Assembly (NCBI RefSeq): GCF_030406325.1
Contig: NZ_JAUEQY010000013.1
Span: forward strand, 124,001 to 188,000
Direction of reading: 5' to 3'
DNA: 64,000 bases
Origin: Actinomadura sp. DC4
Lineage (GTDB): Bacteria > Actinomycetota > Actinomycetes > Streptosporangiales > Streptosporangiaceae
Under the pieces are notes generated by a model that made no database searches, was not told the DNA's origin, and was given only the letters and a program-made list of their open reading frames with translations. Position numbers and translations under genes: made by a program. Positions 8,421-17,817 of the stretch are shown here, in pieces. Position 1 is the first letter of the stretch. The number at the start of each line of letters is the position of its first letter.

Positions 8421-9407
8421 ATGAAGTATCGCCTCACGCAGTACGCCCACGGCGGCGGCTGTGCCTGCAAGATCCCCCCGGGTGAGCTCGAGGCGGTCGT
8501 CGCCGGCCTCATCGACACCTCACGCCCGGACGATCTGATCATCGGCCTCGACGACGGCGACGACGCCGCGGTCGTCCGCGTCGAGGGCGGGCAGGCGGTG
8601 GTGGCGACGGCCGACTTCTTCACCCCGGTGGTGGACGACCCGTACGACTGGGGCCGGATCGCCGCGACGAACGCTTTGTCGGACGTGTACGCGGTCGGCG
8701 GGCGTCCCCTGGTCGCGGTCAACCTCCTCGGCTGGCCGCGCGACACCCTGCCGATGGAGCTCCTGCGCGAGGTCCTGCGCGGCGGGCTCGACGTCGCCCG
8801 CCAGGCGCGCTGCCACGTCGCGGGCGGGCACAGCGTGGACGACCCCGAGCCCAAGTACGGCATGGCGGTGACCGGGCTCGCCGATCCGGACCGGCTGCTG
8901 CGGCTGGACGCCGGTCGCCCCGGCATGCCCCTGTCGCTGACCAAGCCGCTCGGCGTCGGCGTGCTGAACACCCGTCACAAGGCGACCGGCGAGGTCTTCG
9001 GGCAGGCCGTCGAGACCATGACGACGCTCAACGAGACCGCCTCGCGCGCGGCGCTGGAGCGCGGCCACGGCTGCGCCACCGACGTCACCGGCTTCGGGCT
9101 GCTCGGCCACCTGTACAAGATGGCCCGCGCGAGCGGGGTCACCGCGGTGGTGGACGCCGCCGCCGTCGACTACCTGGAGGGTGCCCGCGAGGCCGTACGG
9201 GACGGCTTCGTCTCCGGCGGCACCCAGCGCAACCTCGCGTGGGTGACGCCGCACGCGGACTTCGGCAGCGTGAGCGAGGACGACCGCCTGCTGCTGGCCG
9301 ACGCCCAGACCTCCGGCGGCCTCCTCGTCGCCGGGGAGATCCCCGGCGCGCCGATCGTCGGCGAGCTCGTCGGACGGGAAACCCACACGCTGATCGTTCG
9401 CCGGTAG
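8421..9407 (+). CDS. selD: Selenide, water dikinase (selenophosphate synthetase)
   Basis: A 328-residue SelD. It makes selenophosphate from selenide and ATP, the selenium donor for Sec-tRNA synthesis. The N-terminal catalytic motif is HGGGCACK (residues 10-17), equivalent to the essential Cys and Lys of the E. coli enzyme. It therefore uses Cys, not Sec, and there is no internal UGA. The AIRS-type ATP fold is seen in DDAAVVRV, the conserved TADFFTPVVDDPYDWGRIAA segment and the C-terminal ADAQTSGGLL motif. GGAAGG lies about 7 nt before the ATG. The gene is 3 kb from selC and 4.3 kb from the Sec-encoding fdhA cluster. Confidence 0.96.
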   Translation: MKYRLTQYAHGGGCACKIPPGELEAVVAGLIDTSRPDDLIIGLDDGDDAAVVRVEGGQAVVATADFFTPVVDDPYDWGRIAATNALSDVYAVGGRPLVAVNLLGWPRDTLPMELLREVLRGGLDVARQARCHVAGGHSVDDPEPKYGMAVTGLADPDRLLRLDAGRPGMPLSLTKPLGVGVLNTRHKATGEVFGQAVETMTTLNETASRAALERGHGCATDVTGFGLLGHLYKMARASGVTAVVDAAAVDYLEGAREAVRDGFVSGGTQRNLAWVTPHADFGSVSEDDRLLLADAQTSGGLLVAGEIPGAPIVGELVGRETHTLIVRR

Positions 9408-9470
9408 ATCACCGAGGGTACGGAACCAGTCACACTTGCATGGCCGCTGCGGAGATTCGGGGGAGACCGC

Positions 9471-10955
9471 ATGGCCACATCGGCGACGGAGACGCGCAGT
9501 GAGCGGCGTTTCCTCGGTCATCCGCGCGGGCTGGCGACGCTGTTCATGACCGAGATGTGGGAGCGCTTCAGCTTCTACGGCATGCGCAGCATCCTCGTGC
9601 TGTTCCTGGCCGCGTCCGCGGCCGAGGGCGGGCTCGGCCTGAAGGAGGGCACGGCCAAGGCCCTGGTCGGGGTCTACTCGGCCATGGTCTACCTGGTCAC
9701 GCTGCCCGGCGGCTGGGTCAGCGACCGCGTGCTGGGGCCGCGCCGGGCCGTTCTGTGCGGCGGCGCCGTCATCATGCTGGGCCACGTCGCGCTGGCGGTC
9801 CCCGGCGGCGCCGGATTCGTCTACCTCGGGCTGACCCTGATCATCGCCGGCACCGGCCTGCTCAAGCCGAACATCGCGACCCTCGTCGGGCACCTGTACC
9901 GGCTCGACGAGGACGCGCGGCGCGACGCCGGGTTCTCCATCTTCTACATGGGCATCAACCTCGGCGCGTTCCTCGCGCCGCTCGTCGTCGGCACGCTCGG
10001 GCAGAGGGTCTCCTGGCACCTCGGATTCGGCACGGCCGCGGCCGGCATGGCGCTCGGCCTCCTGCAGTACGTCCTCGGCGGCCGGCACCTGAACGACGGC
10101 CCGCCGCCCCGCGCGCTCAGCGAGCGGGAGCGGCGGCACCTGCGCGAGGCCGTGCTCGCGGGCTGCGCGGCGGTCGCCGGTGTGGTCCTGCTCGGCGTGG
10201 CCACCGGCACGCTCACCCTGGACAACGTGACCTGGGCGCTCGCCGTCATCCCGCTGGTGGTGGCGGTGGCCTACTTCGGGTTCATGTTCTTCGGCAGCCG
10301 CGAGATCACCCCGGACGAGCGCGCGCGGCTGCGGGCGTACGTGTGGCTGTTCGTCGCCGCGTCGGTGTTCTGGATGGTCTACGACCAGGCCGCGACCGAG
10401 CTGTCGACGTTCGCCCGGCACCGGACCGACCTGTCGGTCGGCGGCTGGGAGATGCCGTCGAGCTGGCTGCAGGCGATCAACCCGATCATGGTGATCGTGC
10501 TGGCCCCGCTGTTCGCGGGCCTGTGGGTCCGCACGGGCCCGCGGCTCAGCACGCCGCTGAAGTTCTCCGTCGCGATGGCGCTGTGCGGGCTGTCCTTCGT
10601 GATCATGGCGCTCGCGGCGGCCGAGGCGAGCCACGGCGCGAAGGTCTCGGTGCTGTGGCTCGTGGTCACGTACCTCATCCAGACCGCCGGCGAGCTGTGC
10701 CTGAGCCCGGTCGGGCTGTCGGTGACGACCAAGCTGGCGCCGAAGGCGTTCGCCAGCCAGATGATCGGCGTGTGGTACCTCGCCGTGGCGGTGGGCGACG
10801 CCATCGGCGGCCAGCTCACCCGCCTGGCCGGGACCGCGCTGTCCGAACCCGCCTACTTCCTCATGCTGGGGGTCGTCGCGCTGGCCACGGGCGCCGCGCT
10901 GGCGGCGGGCGTCCGGCCGCTGCGCGCGATGATGGACGAGCACCGGGCCGTCTGA
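9471..10955 (+). CDS. POT-family proton-coupled oligopeptide transporter
   Basis: A 494-residue MFS carrier of the POT/PTR class. The signature MWERFSFYGMRSILVLFL near residues 27-44 is the ExxER-type proton-coupling motif region, with GGWVSDRVLGPRRAVLCGG in the first cytoplasmic loop and YMGINLGAFLAPLV in the next PTR2 signature. About 12-14 membrane segments follow. It imports di- and tripeptides with protons. A strong ribosome binding site (GGGGGAG) precedes the ATG. It follows selD by 63 bp on the same strand; co-transcription is possible but a functional link is not obvious. Confidence 0.92.
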   Translation: MATSATETRSERRFLGHPRGLATLFMTEMWERFSFYGMRSILVLFLAASAAEGGLGLKEGTAKALVGVYSAMVYLVTLPGGWVSDRVLGPRRAVLCGGAVIMLGHVALAVPGGAGFVYLGLTLIIAGTGLLKPNIATLVGHLYRLDEDARRDAGFSIFYMGINLGAFLAPLVVGTLGQRVSWHLGFGTAAAGMALGLLQYVLGGRHLNDGPPPRALSERERRHLREAVLAGCAAVAGVVLLGVATGTLTLDNVTWALAVIPLVVAVAYFGFMFFGSREITPDERARLRAYVWLFVAASVFWMVYDQAATELSTFARHRTDLSVGGWEMPSSWLQAINPIMVIVLAPLFAGLWVRTGPRLSTPLKFSVAMALCGLSFVIMALAAAEASHGAKVSVLWLVVTYLIQTAGELCLSPVGLSVTTKLAPKAFASQMIGVWYLAVAVGDAIGGQLTRLAGTALSEPAYFLMLGVVALATGAALAAGVRPLRAMMDEHRAV

Positions 10956-11133
10956 ACGCTCCGTCCATCTGCCTCCTTCCCGAAAGCCCTGACCGAACTC
11001 GGACATTTCGCAAGCGGTGGGATCCAAACGGCGAAACCTACCGTCATAGGCAAAGAACAATTTGCGCAGCAGGGCGAGTCCTAGTTGGGTATCCACGACA
11101 CGTTTTGCGGGGAAATGAAGGGGCGGCCGTTTC

Positions 11134-11916
11134 GTGCACGAGCATCCGGAGGCCTACGGCCAGCAGCCCTATCCGAATCAGCCGCAGGGACAGGGTTCCG
11201 GCGGCCATCCCCCTCAGCAACCGCCGTATCCGGGCCAGCAGCCGCCCTCGTATCCGAACCAGCAGCAGCCGCCGTACCCCGGCCAGCAGCAACAACAGCC
11301 GCCGTACGGGCAGCAGCCCGCCTACGGCCCTCCGCCGCAGCCCGGAGGCGGCACGCCCTGGGGCCAGCCGCCCGCGGGCGGGTTCGGGCCGCAGGACCCG
11401 ATGGGTCCCGGCGGCTGGGGACCACCCCCCGGCCCGCCCGGCAAGAACAACTCCGGCCCGGTCGTCGCGGTCGCGGCGGTGGCCGCCCTCGTGCTGCTCG
11501 GCGGCGGTGGCGCGATCATCTGGGCGTTGAGCGGCGACGACGGCAAGAAGCCGACCACCCCGATCGCGGTGAGCACGCCGCCGACGTCGGTGCCGACCTT
11601 CTCCCCGCCGACCTCGTTCCCGAGCGCGTTCCCGACGCCGACCTTCCCGAGCTTCCCCACGCCGTCGTCGTCCTCGACCTCGGATGAGTCGATGTTCGTC
11701 CAGGCCGGCGACTGCGTGCGGATCACCGGCAAGTCGCCGCACCTGGAGATGCACAAGGCGACCTGCGGCTCGGCGCCGTACAAGGTGCTCAAGCGTTACT
11801 CCGGCACGGCGGACAAGACCAGGTGCCGGGGCGTCTCGGGCTACACGACGGCGTTCTGGGCCACGAACAAGAAGTACAGCTTCCTCAGCTACGTGCTCTG
11901 CCTCAAGCGCCAGTAG
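11134..11916 (+). CDS. Membrane-anchored protein with Pro/Gln-rich cytoplasmic tail and small extracellular domain
   Basis: This GTG-started protein has 260 residues. Residues 1-105 are low complexity, rich in repeated PQQ, PPYPGQQ and PPYGQQ units. A single membrane segment (VVAVAAVAALVLLGGGGAII) spans about residues 109-130. A Pro/Thr/Ser linker and a compact extracellular domain of about 75 residues with four cysteines follow. The C-terminal domain resembles LppU/SCO3897-type actinobacterial proteins. This architecture is common in Gram-positive surface proteins; no enzyme motif is visible. Its 3' end overlaps the convergent nrfD gene by 14 nt. Confidence 0.75.
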   Translation: MHEHPEAYGQQPYPNQPQGQGSGGHPPQQPPYPGQQPPSYPNQQQPPYPGQQQQQPPYGQQPAYGPPPQPGGGTPWGQPPAGGFGPQDPMGPGGWGPPPGPPGKNNSGPVVAVAAVAALVLLGGGGAIIWALSGDDGKKPTTPIAVSTPPTSVPTFSPPTSFPSAFPTPTFPSFPTPSSSSTSDESMFVQAGDCVRITGKSPHLEMHKATCGSAPYKVLKRYSGTADKTRCRGVSGYTTAFWATNKKYSFLSYVLCLKRQ

Positions 11917-12838
11917 CGGCACGCTGGGGCACGACGGTGTACTTGGGGTCCTCGGCCGAGGCCAGCCCCGCATAGAAGACCCCGAAGCGCGTGCAGACGG
12001 CTCCGCCGGTGAGCGCGAGCCCGGACACGATGGCGGCCGTACGGCTACGGCCGGCGACGACGGTGCCGGCCGCCCCGGCCGCGGTGAGGCCGCGCCCGCA
12101 GCGCAGCAGGAGGCCCGCGCGGCCGGTGCGGTACGGCTCGGACACGAGTTCGCGGTGCTCGCCGCGCATCCCCCGGCCCTTCTCCAGCGTTCCGGCGGCG
12201 GCCAGCTCCAGCCCCGCGCCGAGCAGTGCCATCCGCCGGGCCGGGGCGCCCTCAGCGCCGGGCACGGCCGCCATGCCGACGGCACCGGCGCTCGCGAGCG
12301 CGCTCCCCGCGAACAGCAGCGGCAGGTGACGGTAGCCCTCGTGCCAGGCCGGCACCGCGGTGTCGGCGATCAGCACGCCCGTGTAGGTGGCGAGCATCGG
12401 GCCGGTCACGGCGGCCCCTGCCCCCGCTACCCGGCCGAGCCACGGCGCGATCCCGGTGACCGACGAGGCGGCCGAAGCACCGGTCAGCCCTCCGTGTACG
12501 GCCATCGCCCAGGAGCCGACGCTCATCGGCGAGGTCGGCTTGAAGACGCGCAGCATGTGGAGGAAGCGCTCGGGCCGCCCGAGCTCGGTGATGAGCAGCA
12601 CGGACCCCGCGGCGGCGGCCGTCGCGGCGGTGATCCGGCCGGTGGTCTCGAGCCGCCCGCGCCCGGTCGCGCCGGCGAGGGCCGCCATCGTGGCCGACGC
12701 GCCGGACAGCCCGCCGAAGTAGAGGTAACCGGGCAGGTGCGGGGCCTTCCAGCGCGGGCGCTTCAGCACCGGCCGCCCGTAGTAGGACTGGAACTCGGCG
12801 CGCGGGACCATCCGCTCCTCGCCGCCGCGGCGGGGCAT
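11903..12838 (-). CDS. nrfD: NrfD-like polysulfide reductase/formate dehydrogenase membrane subunit
   Basis: A 311-residue integral membrane protein with about eight hydrophobic segments. Near the N-terminus it has RWKAPHLPGYLYFGGLSG, and in the second helix region ITELGRPERFLHMLRVFKP, both characteristic of NrfD/PsrC subunits. It would pass electrons from the iron-sulfur subunit to menaquinone in the membrane. The start ATG shares one base with the fdhB stop (TGATG), so the two are translationally coupled. A second possible start is ATG 12811. It is the third gene of the fdhA-fdhB-nrfD operon. Confidence 0.9.
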   Translation of the reverse strand: MPRRGGEERMVPRAEFQSYYGRPVLKRPRWKAPHLPGYLYFGGLSGASATMAALAGATGRGRLETTGRITAATAAAAGSVLLITELGRPERFLHMLRVFKPTSPMSVGSWAMAVHGGLTGASAASSVTGIAPWLGRVAGAGAAVTGPMLATYTGVLIADTAVPAWHEGYRHLPLLFAGSALASAGAVGMAAVPGAEGAPARRMALLGAGLELAAAGTLEKGRGMRGEHRELVSEPYRTGRAGLLLRCGRGLTAAGAAGTVVAGRSRTAAIVSGLALTGGAVCTRFGVFYAGLASAEDPKYTVVPQRAATGA

Positions 12839-13677
12839 CAGCGCCGTCCCAGGAACGACACGGCGACACATCCCGCGAGAGCGGCCGCCGCTCCCCCGGC
12901 CCACTTCCACATCGCGGGCAGGTCGCGGGTGGTGACGACGGGGTCCGGCGGCAGGCCGTACACCTCCGGCTCGTCCAGCAGCAGGAAGAACGCGCCGTCT
13001 CCGCCGACGCCGTCGTTCTCGTCCTCGCCGTACAGGCGTGCCTCGGCCACGCCCTGGTCGTGCAGGTCGTCGAGGCGGGCCTTGGCGCGTTCGCGCAGCT
13101 CGTCGAGCGGGCCGTACTGGATCGAGTCGGTCGGGCAGGCCTTGGCGCAGGCGGGCTCCATGCCGTCGCCGATGCGGTCGTAGCACATCGTGCACTTCCA
13201 GGCCCGGCCGTCGCCCTCGCGCCGGTCGATCACGCCGTACGGGCAGGCCGAGACGCAGTAGGCGCAGCCGTTGCAGACGTCCTGCTGCACGACGACGGTG
13301 GCGAACTCGGTGCGGAACAGCGCGCCGGTCGGGCACACGTCGAGGCAGGCGGCGTGCGTGCAGTGCTTGCACACGTCGGAGGCCATCAGCCAGCGGCTGC
13401 TCCCGGCGCCGTCGTCGACCTCGTGCGCTTTGGTCTGCTCGACGAACGCCACGTGCCGCCACGTGCTCGCGCCGAGCGACCCGGTGTTGTCGTAGGACAT
13501 CCCGGTGAGCGCGAAGCCGTCGTCAGGGACGTCGTTCCACTCCTTGCAGGCGACCTCGCACGCCTTGCAGCCGATGCAGACCGAGGTGTCGGTGAAGAAC
13601 CCCGCCCGCTCCGGCGGGTCGGCGTACCCGGCCTCCTCGGCGACGTCGTGCAACGGCCCGTGCAGGCGGTTCTCCAT
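12838..13677 (-). CDS. fdhB: Formate dehydrogenase iron-sulfur (beta) subunit
   Basis: A 279-residue ferredoxin-type protein. Four cysteine clusters are visible in order: CIGCKACEVAC near residue 33, CKHCTHAACLDVC near 102, CNGCAYCVSAC near 134 and CTMCYDRIGDGMEPACAKAC near 160. Together they can hold four [4Fe-4S] clusters. The C-terminus has one hydrophobic segment (about residues 253-275), like FdnH/FdoH, which anchors the subunit next to NrfD. It carries electrons from FdhA to the membrane subunit. Start and stop overlap both neighbours (TGATG). Confidence 0.94.
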   Translation of the reverse strand: MENRLHGPLHDVAEEAGYADPPERAGFFTDTSVCIGCKACEVACKEWNDVPDDGFALTGMSYDNTGSLGASTWRHVAFVEQTKAHEVDDGAGSSRWLMASDVCKHCTHAACLDVCPTGALFRTEFATVVVQQDVCNGCAYCVSACPYGVIDRREGDGRAWKCTMCYDRIGDGMEPACAKACPTDSIQYGPLDELRERAKARLDDLHDQGVAEARLYGEDENDGVGGDGAFFLLLDEPEVYGLPPDPVVTTRDLPAMWKWAGGAAAALAGCVAVSFLGRR

Positions 13678-16600
13678 CAATCCTCCGGGATCCCGGCGAG
13701 GCGGCGGTAGCGGCGTACGAGGGCCCGCAGCGCGGCGCCCTGCGGGCGGCGGCCGGGCCGGATGTCGCAGGTCGCGGCCTTGCTCTCCTGGATGTGGGTG
13801 TTCGCGTCGAGCACGATGGGCAGCAGGTCGTTGGCCGAGTCGCCGGTGACGACGCCGGAGCTGCCCCAGTGGTAGGGCAGCCCGACCTGGTGGACGGTGC
13901 GGCCCTGGATCCGCAGCGGCCGGAGCCGGTCGGTGACCAGGACGCGCGCCTCGATCGCGGTGCGCGCGGTGATGATGGTGGCCCAGCCGCCGTTGACCAG
14001 CCCGCGCTCGGCGGCCAGGGCGGGCGAGACCTCGCAGAACATCTCCGGCTGGAGCTCGGACAGGTAGGGCAGGAACCGGCTCATGCCGCCCGCCGTGTGG
14101 TGCTCGGTCAGCCGGTACGTCGTGAAGGCGTACGGGTAGGTCGTGCCGCCCGGGGGGTGGTAGCGGTTGTCCCGGCGCGGGTAGAGCTGGCGGGCCGGGT
14201 TGCTCTGCTGGGCGTAGATCGGGTTGCGGACCGGCGACTCCTGCGGCTCGTAGTGCGTCGGCAGCGGCCCGTCGACCAGGCCCTTGGGCGCGAACAGCCA
14301 CGCCTTCCCGTCGGTCTGCATGATGAACGGGTCGGCGCCGCCGATGGCGGCCTGCGCCTTGGCGCCCGGGGGCGGGACGTACGAGGGCGGCTTGCCCTTC
14401 TCGAAGTCGGGGACGTCGTGGCCGGTCCACTGCTCGCCGTCCCACCAGACGTAGGCCTTGCGCTCGCTCCACGGGCGGCCCTCCGGGTCGGCGGAGGCGC
14501 GGTTGTAGAGGATGCGGCGGTTGGCCGGCCACGCCCAGCCCCACTCGGGCGCGACCCAGGACTGGTCCTGGCCCGGCCTGCGGCGCGCGGTCTGGTTGAC
14601 CTCGTCGGCGTAGCTGCCGGAGTAGATCCAGCAGCCGCAGGAGGTCGAGCCGTCGTCCTTGAGACCGGCGAAACCTCCGAGGGCCTTGCCGTCGGCGTCG
14701 TAGCCGTTGATCTCGCGCAGCACGGCGTCCGCCGACGGTTCGTCGTGCGGCCCCTCGACCGGGTAGTCCCAGGTCAGGTCGAGGACCGGCCGGTCGTTGG
14801 GGTCGGTGGAGGAGGCCAGCCGCTCGCGTACGCGCCGGCCGAGGTGGTACATGAACCACAGGTCGCTGCGCGCGTCGCCGGGCGGGTCCAGCGCCTTGTG
14901 GTGCCACTGCAGCAGCCGCTGGGTGTTGGTGAAGGTGCCGTCCTTCTCCACGTGCGCGGCGGCGGGCAGGAAGAAGACCTCGGTGGCGATGTCCTCGGGG
15001 CGCGTCTCGCCGGAGGCGACCTCCGGGGAGCTCTTCCAGAACTCCGCGCTCTCGATGAGGTTGAGGTCGCGGACCACGAGCCACTCGCTCGCGGCGAGGC
15101 CCTGGCGCTGCAGCCGCCCGCCCGCCGAGCCGACGGCGGGGTTCTCCCCCATGAGGAAGTAGCCCAGGACCTTGCCGGCGATCTGGTCCATGACCGTGTG
15201 GTAGGTGCCGTGGTCGCCGGTCAGCCGCGGCAGGTAGTCGAAGCAGAAGTCGTTGTCCCCGGTCGCCGCGTCGCCCCACCAGGCCTTGAGCAGGCTCACC
15301 ATGTAGGCGCGCTTGTTGCCCCAGAAGCCGGTGTCGCCGGCGGCGCGTTCGAGGTAGGTGTCGAGGTCCTCGTGCTCGTGGGCGTACGGCATCGGCAGGT
15401 AGCCCGGCAGCAGGTTGAACAGCGTCGGGATGTCGGTGGAGCCCTGGATGCTCGCGTGCCCGCGCAGCGCGAGGATGCCGCCGCCCGGACGGCCGATGTT
15501 GCCCAGCAGGAGCTGCAGGATCGCGGCGGTGCGGATGTACTGGGCGCCGACCGTGTGCTGGGTCCAGCCCACGCTGTAGACGAACGCGGTCGTACGGTCC
15601 CGGCCGGAGTTGGCGACGATCGCGCCGGCGATCGCGGCGAACGCCTCGGGGCCGATGCCGCACATCTCCTCGACCAGCTCCGGGGTGTAGCGCGCGAAGT
15701 GGCGTTTCAGCACCTGGTAGACGCAGCGCGGGTGCTGGAGCGTCTCGTCGCGCTCCGGCGCGTGCCCGGTCTCGGACGGGGTCGCCTCGAACGTCGCACC
15801 CGGACCGTGCTCGTGGGAACGGTCGTCCGGCGCCGCCTCGTCGCGTTCGCCGGCCGCCGCCCGCGGGTCCGCGTCGGCGTACGCCCAGGTGGTCGGGTCG
15901 TACTCCCGCTTGTCGGCGTCGTAGCCGGAGAAGATCCCGTCGAGGTCCTCGGTGTCGCGGAAGTCCTCGCCCAGGATCGCCGCGGCGTTGGTGTAGTTGA
16001 GGACGTACTCCCGGAAGTCGTGGCCGCCGCTCAGCACGTGGTTGACGAGCGCGCCGAGCAGCACGATGTCACTGCCGGCCCGGATGGGAACATGCTCGTG
16101 CGCCACCGCGCTGGTGCGGGTGAACCTCGGGTCGATGTGGAAGATCCTGGCGCCGCGCGCCTTGGCCTCCATCACCCACTGGAACCCGACCGGATGGCAC
16201 TCGGCCATGTTGGAGCCCTGGATGACGACGCAGTCGGCGTTCGCCAGGTCCTGCTGGAACGTCGTGGCGCCGCCGCGCCCGAAACTGGTCCCCAGACCGG
16301 GGACGGTGGCGGAGTGTCAAATACGGGCCTGGTTCTCGATCTGGATCGCGCCGAGCGCGCTCCAGAGCTTCTTGATGAGGTAGTTCTCCTCGTTGTCGAG
16401 CGTGGCCCCGCCGAGGCTCGCGATGCCCATCGTGCGGCGGACCGGCTTGCCCTCGAAGGTGTCCTGCCAGCCGCGCCGCCGCGCGTCGAGGACCCGGTCG
16501 GCGATCATGTCCATCGCCTCGTCCAGGTCCAGCGGCTCCCACTCGGTGCCGTGCGGGCGGCGGTAGAGGACCTTGGTCTGGCGACCGGGCGAGGTGACGA

Positions 16601-16886
16601 GCTGCTTGCTGGCCGAGCCCTTGGGGCAGAGGCGGCCGCGCGAGATGGGCGAGGCCGGGTCGCCCTCGATCTGGATGACCTTCTCGTCCTTGACGTAGAC
16701 CTTCTGCCCGCAGCCGACCGCGCAGTAGGGGCAGACGGAGTCCACGACCCGGTCGGCGTCCCCGGTGCGGGCGCGCAGAGCGTCGGTGCGCTTCGAGCGT
16801 GCGGCCTCGCCCCGGCCCAGCCGGTCGTTCCCGGCGAGCTGGCGGAGAACCGGCCACGACTCGATGCCCACGTCCCCATTCAACAT
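13677..16886 (-). CDS. fdhA: Selenocysteine-containing formate dehydrogenase, molybdopterin (alpha) subunit
   Basis: A single 1069-residue protein is read only if the in-frame UGA at 16317-16319 (residue 190) is decoded as selenocysteine. Upstream comes CPYCAVGC (first [4Fe-4S] site), then GRLCPKGSASKQLV. The residues around the UGA are ENQARI-U-HSATVPGLGTSFGRGGATT, the exact context of the Sec ligand to molybdenum in bacterial formate dehydrogenases. The C-terminal molybdopterin-guanine dinucleotide domain ends at 13677. ATG 16886 was chosen; GGAAAG lies upstream. No twin-arginine signal is visible, so a cytoplasmic site facing the membrane is inferred. It oxidises formate to CO2. Confidence 0.95.
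16288..16304 (-). promoter_or_regulatory. bSECIS hairpin directing UGA to selenocysteine in fdhA
   Basis: On the fdhA mRNA, 12 nt after the UGA, the sequence GUCCCCGGUCUGGGGAC forms a perfect 6-bp stem with the 5-nt loop GGUCU. The E. coli fdhF element has the same 17-nt size, nearly the same distance from UGA and the same GGUCU loop recognised by SelB. The match in both spacing and loop is strong evidence that the stop is recoded. Confidence 0.92.
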
Positions 16887-16967
16887 CCTTCTACGGCGGT
16901 CTTTCCACCGCACCTGGTCAGGGTCCGGTCCTGTCTCGTAACGGGCCGGGCGCGGTAGCGTCGGGCC

Positions 16968-17783
16968 ATGGGCCGAGTGACGGTACGACGGCGGGTCGCG
17001 CACATCGACGAACGGGGTGTCCGCGGGCGCCCCGACACGCTCGTGGTGGAGGAACCGCTGGAGATCCGGCTGGCCGGAACGCCGCTGTCGGTCACCATGC
17101 GGACCCCCGGCGACGACTTCGACCTGGTCGCCGGTTTCCTGCACGGCGAGGGCGTCGTACGGGCCGCCGACGACATCCGGGCGATGCGCTACTGCGCCGA
17201 CACCGACACGATGAACGTCATCGACGTGACGCTCGCCGACGGCGTGGAGCCGCCGGAGGTCTCACTCGACCGCTCCTTCCTCATGACCAGCGCGTGCGGC
17301 GTCTGCGGCAAGACGAGCATCGACGCCATCCGGCAGCGGAGCCGGTACGACGTCCGCGCCGACCCCGCGCGCTTCGACGTCGAGCTGCTGGCCCGGCTCC
17401 CGGAGACGCTCCGCAAGGCCCAGCGCGTCTTCGACCGGACGGGCGGGCTGCACGCCGCCGGGCTGTTCGACGCGGAGGGCACGCTGCTGACGATGCGCGA
17501 GGACGTCGGGCGGCACAACGCGGTCGACAAGGTCGTCGGCTGGGCGCTGAAGGACAAGCGCGTGCCGCTGACCGGGCACGTGCTGCTCGTGAGCGGGCGC
17601 GCGTCGTTCGAGCTCACCCAGAAGGCGCTGCTGGCCGGCGTCCCGGCGCTCGCCGCCGTCTCGGCGCCCTCCTCGCTCGCGGTCGACCTGGCCGAGGAGG
17701 GCGGGATGACGCTCGTCGGTTTCCTGCGCGGTCCGTCGATGAACGTCTACTCCGGCGCCGAACGACTGCCCGGCTGCGCTTGA
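16968..17783 (+). CDS. fdhD: Formate dehydrogenase accessory sulfurtransferase FdhD
   Basis: A 271-residue FdhD. The conserved [12 protein letters not shown] near residues 105-116 carries the two sulfur-transfer cysteines (CxxC). [19 protein letters not shown] near 170-190 and [10 protein letters not shown] near 206 are family signatures. It passes sulfur from a cysteine desulfurase to the molybdenum cofactor so that FdhA becomes active. It is divergent from fdhA with 81 bp between the starts, so one control region could serve both. Confidence 0.95.
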   Translation: MGRVTVRRRVAHIDERGVRGRPDTLVVEEPLEIRLAGTPLSVTMRTPGDDFDLVAGFLHGEGVVRAADDIRAMRYCADTDTMNVIDVTLADGVEPPEVSLDRSFLMTSACGVCGKTSIDAIRQRSRYDVRADPARFDVELLARLPETLRKAQRVFDRTGGLHAAGLFDAEGTLLTMREDVGRHNAVDKVVGWALKDKRVPLTGHVLLVSGRASFELTQKALLAGVPALAAVSAPSSLAVDLAEEGGMTLVGFLRGPSMNVYSGAERLPGCA

Positions 17784-17817
17784 CCGGATGGGGCGAGATC
17801 GGCATATATTGCACGCC

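Noticed and set aside
8520-11096. Open frame of about 850 codons on the minus strand opposite selD and the POT transporter
   Set aside because: Antisense shadow: His/Arg/Glu-rich with no domain, while selD and the transporter have strong signatures on the other strand.
16317-16319. In-frame stop in fdhA as a pseudogene or sequencing error
   Set aside because: The Sec context, bSECIS hairpin, selC and selD all argue for recoding.
13794-16958. Open frame of about 1050 codons on the plus strand opposite fdhA
   Set aside because: It is antisense to a certain gene, rich in Arg/Val/Gly and has no family motif; long shadow frames are normal in high-GC DNA.
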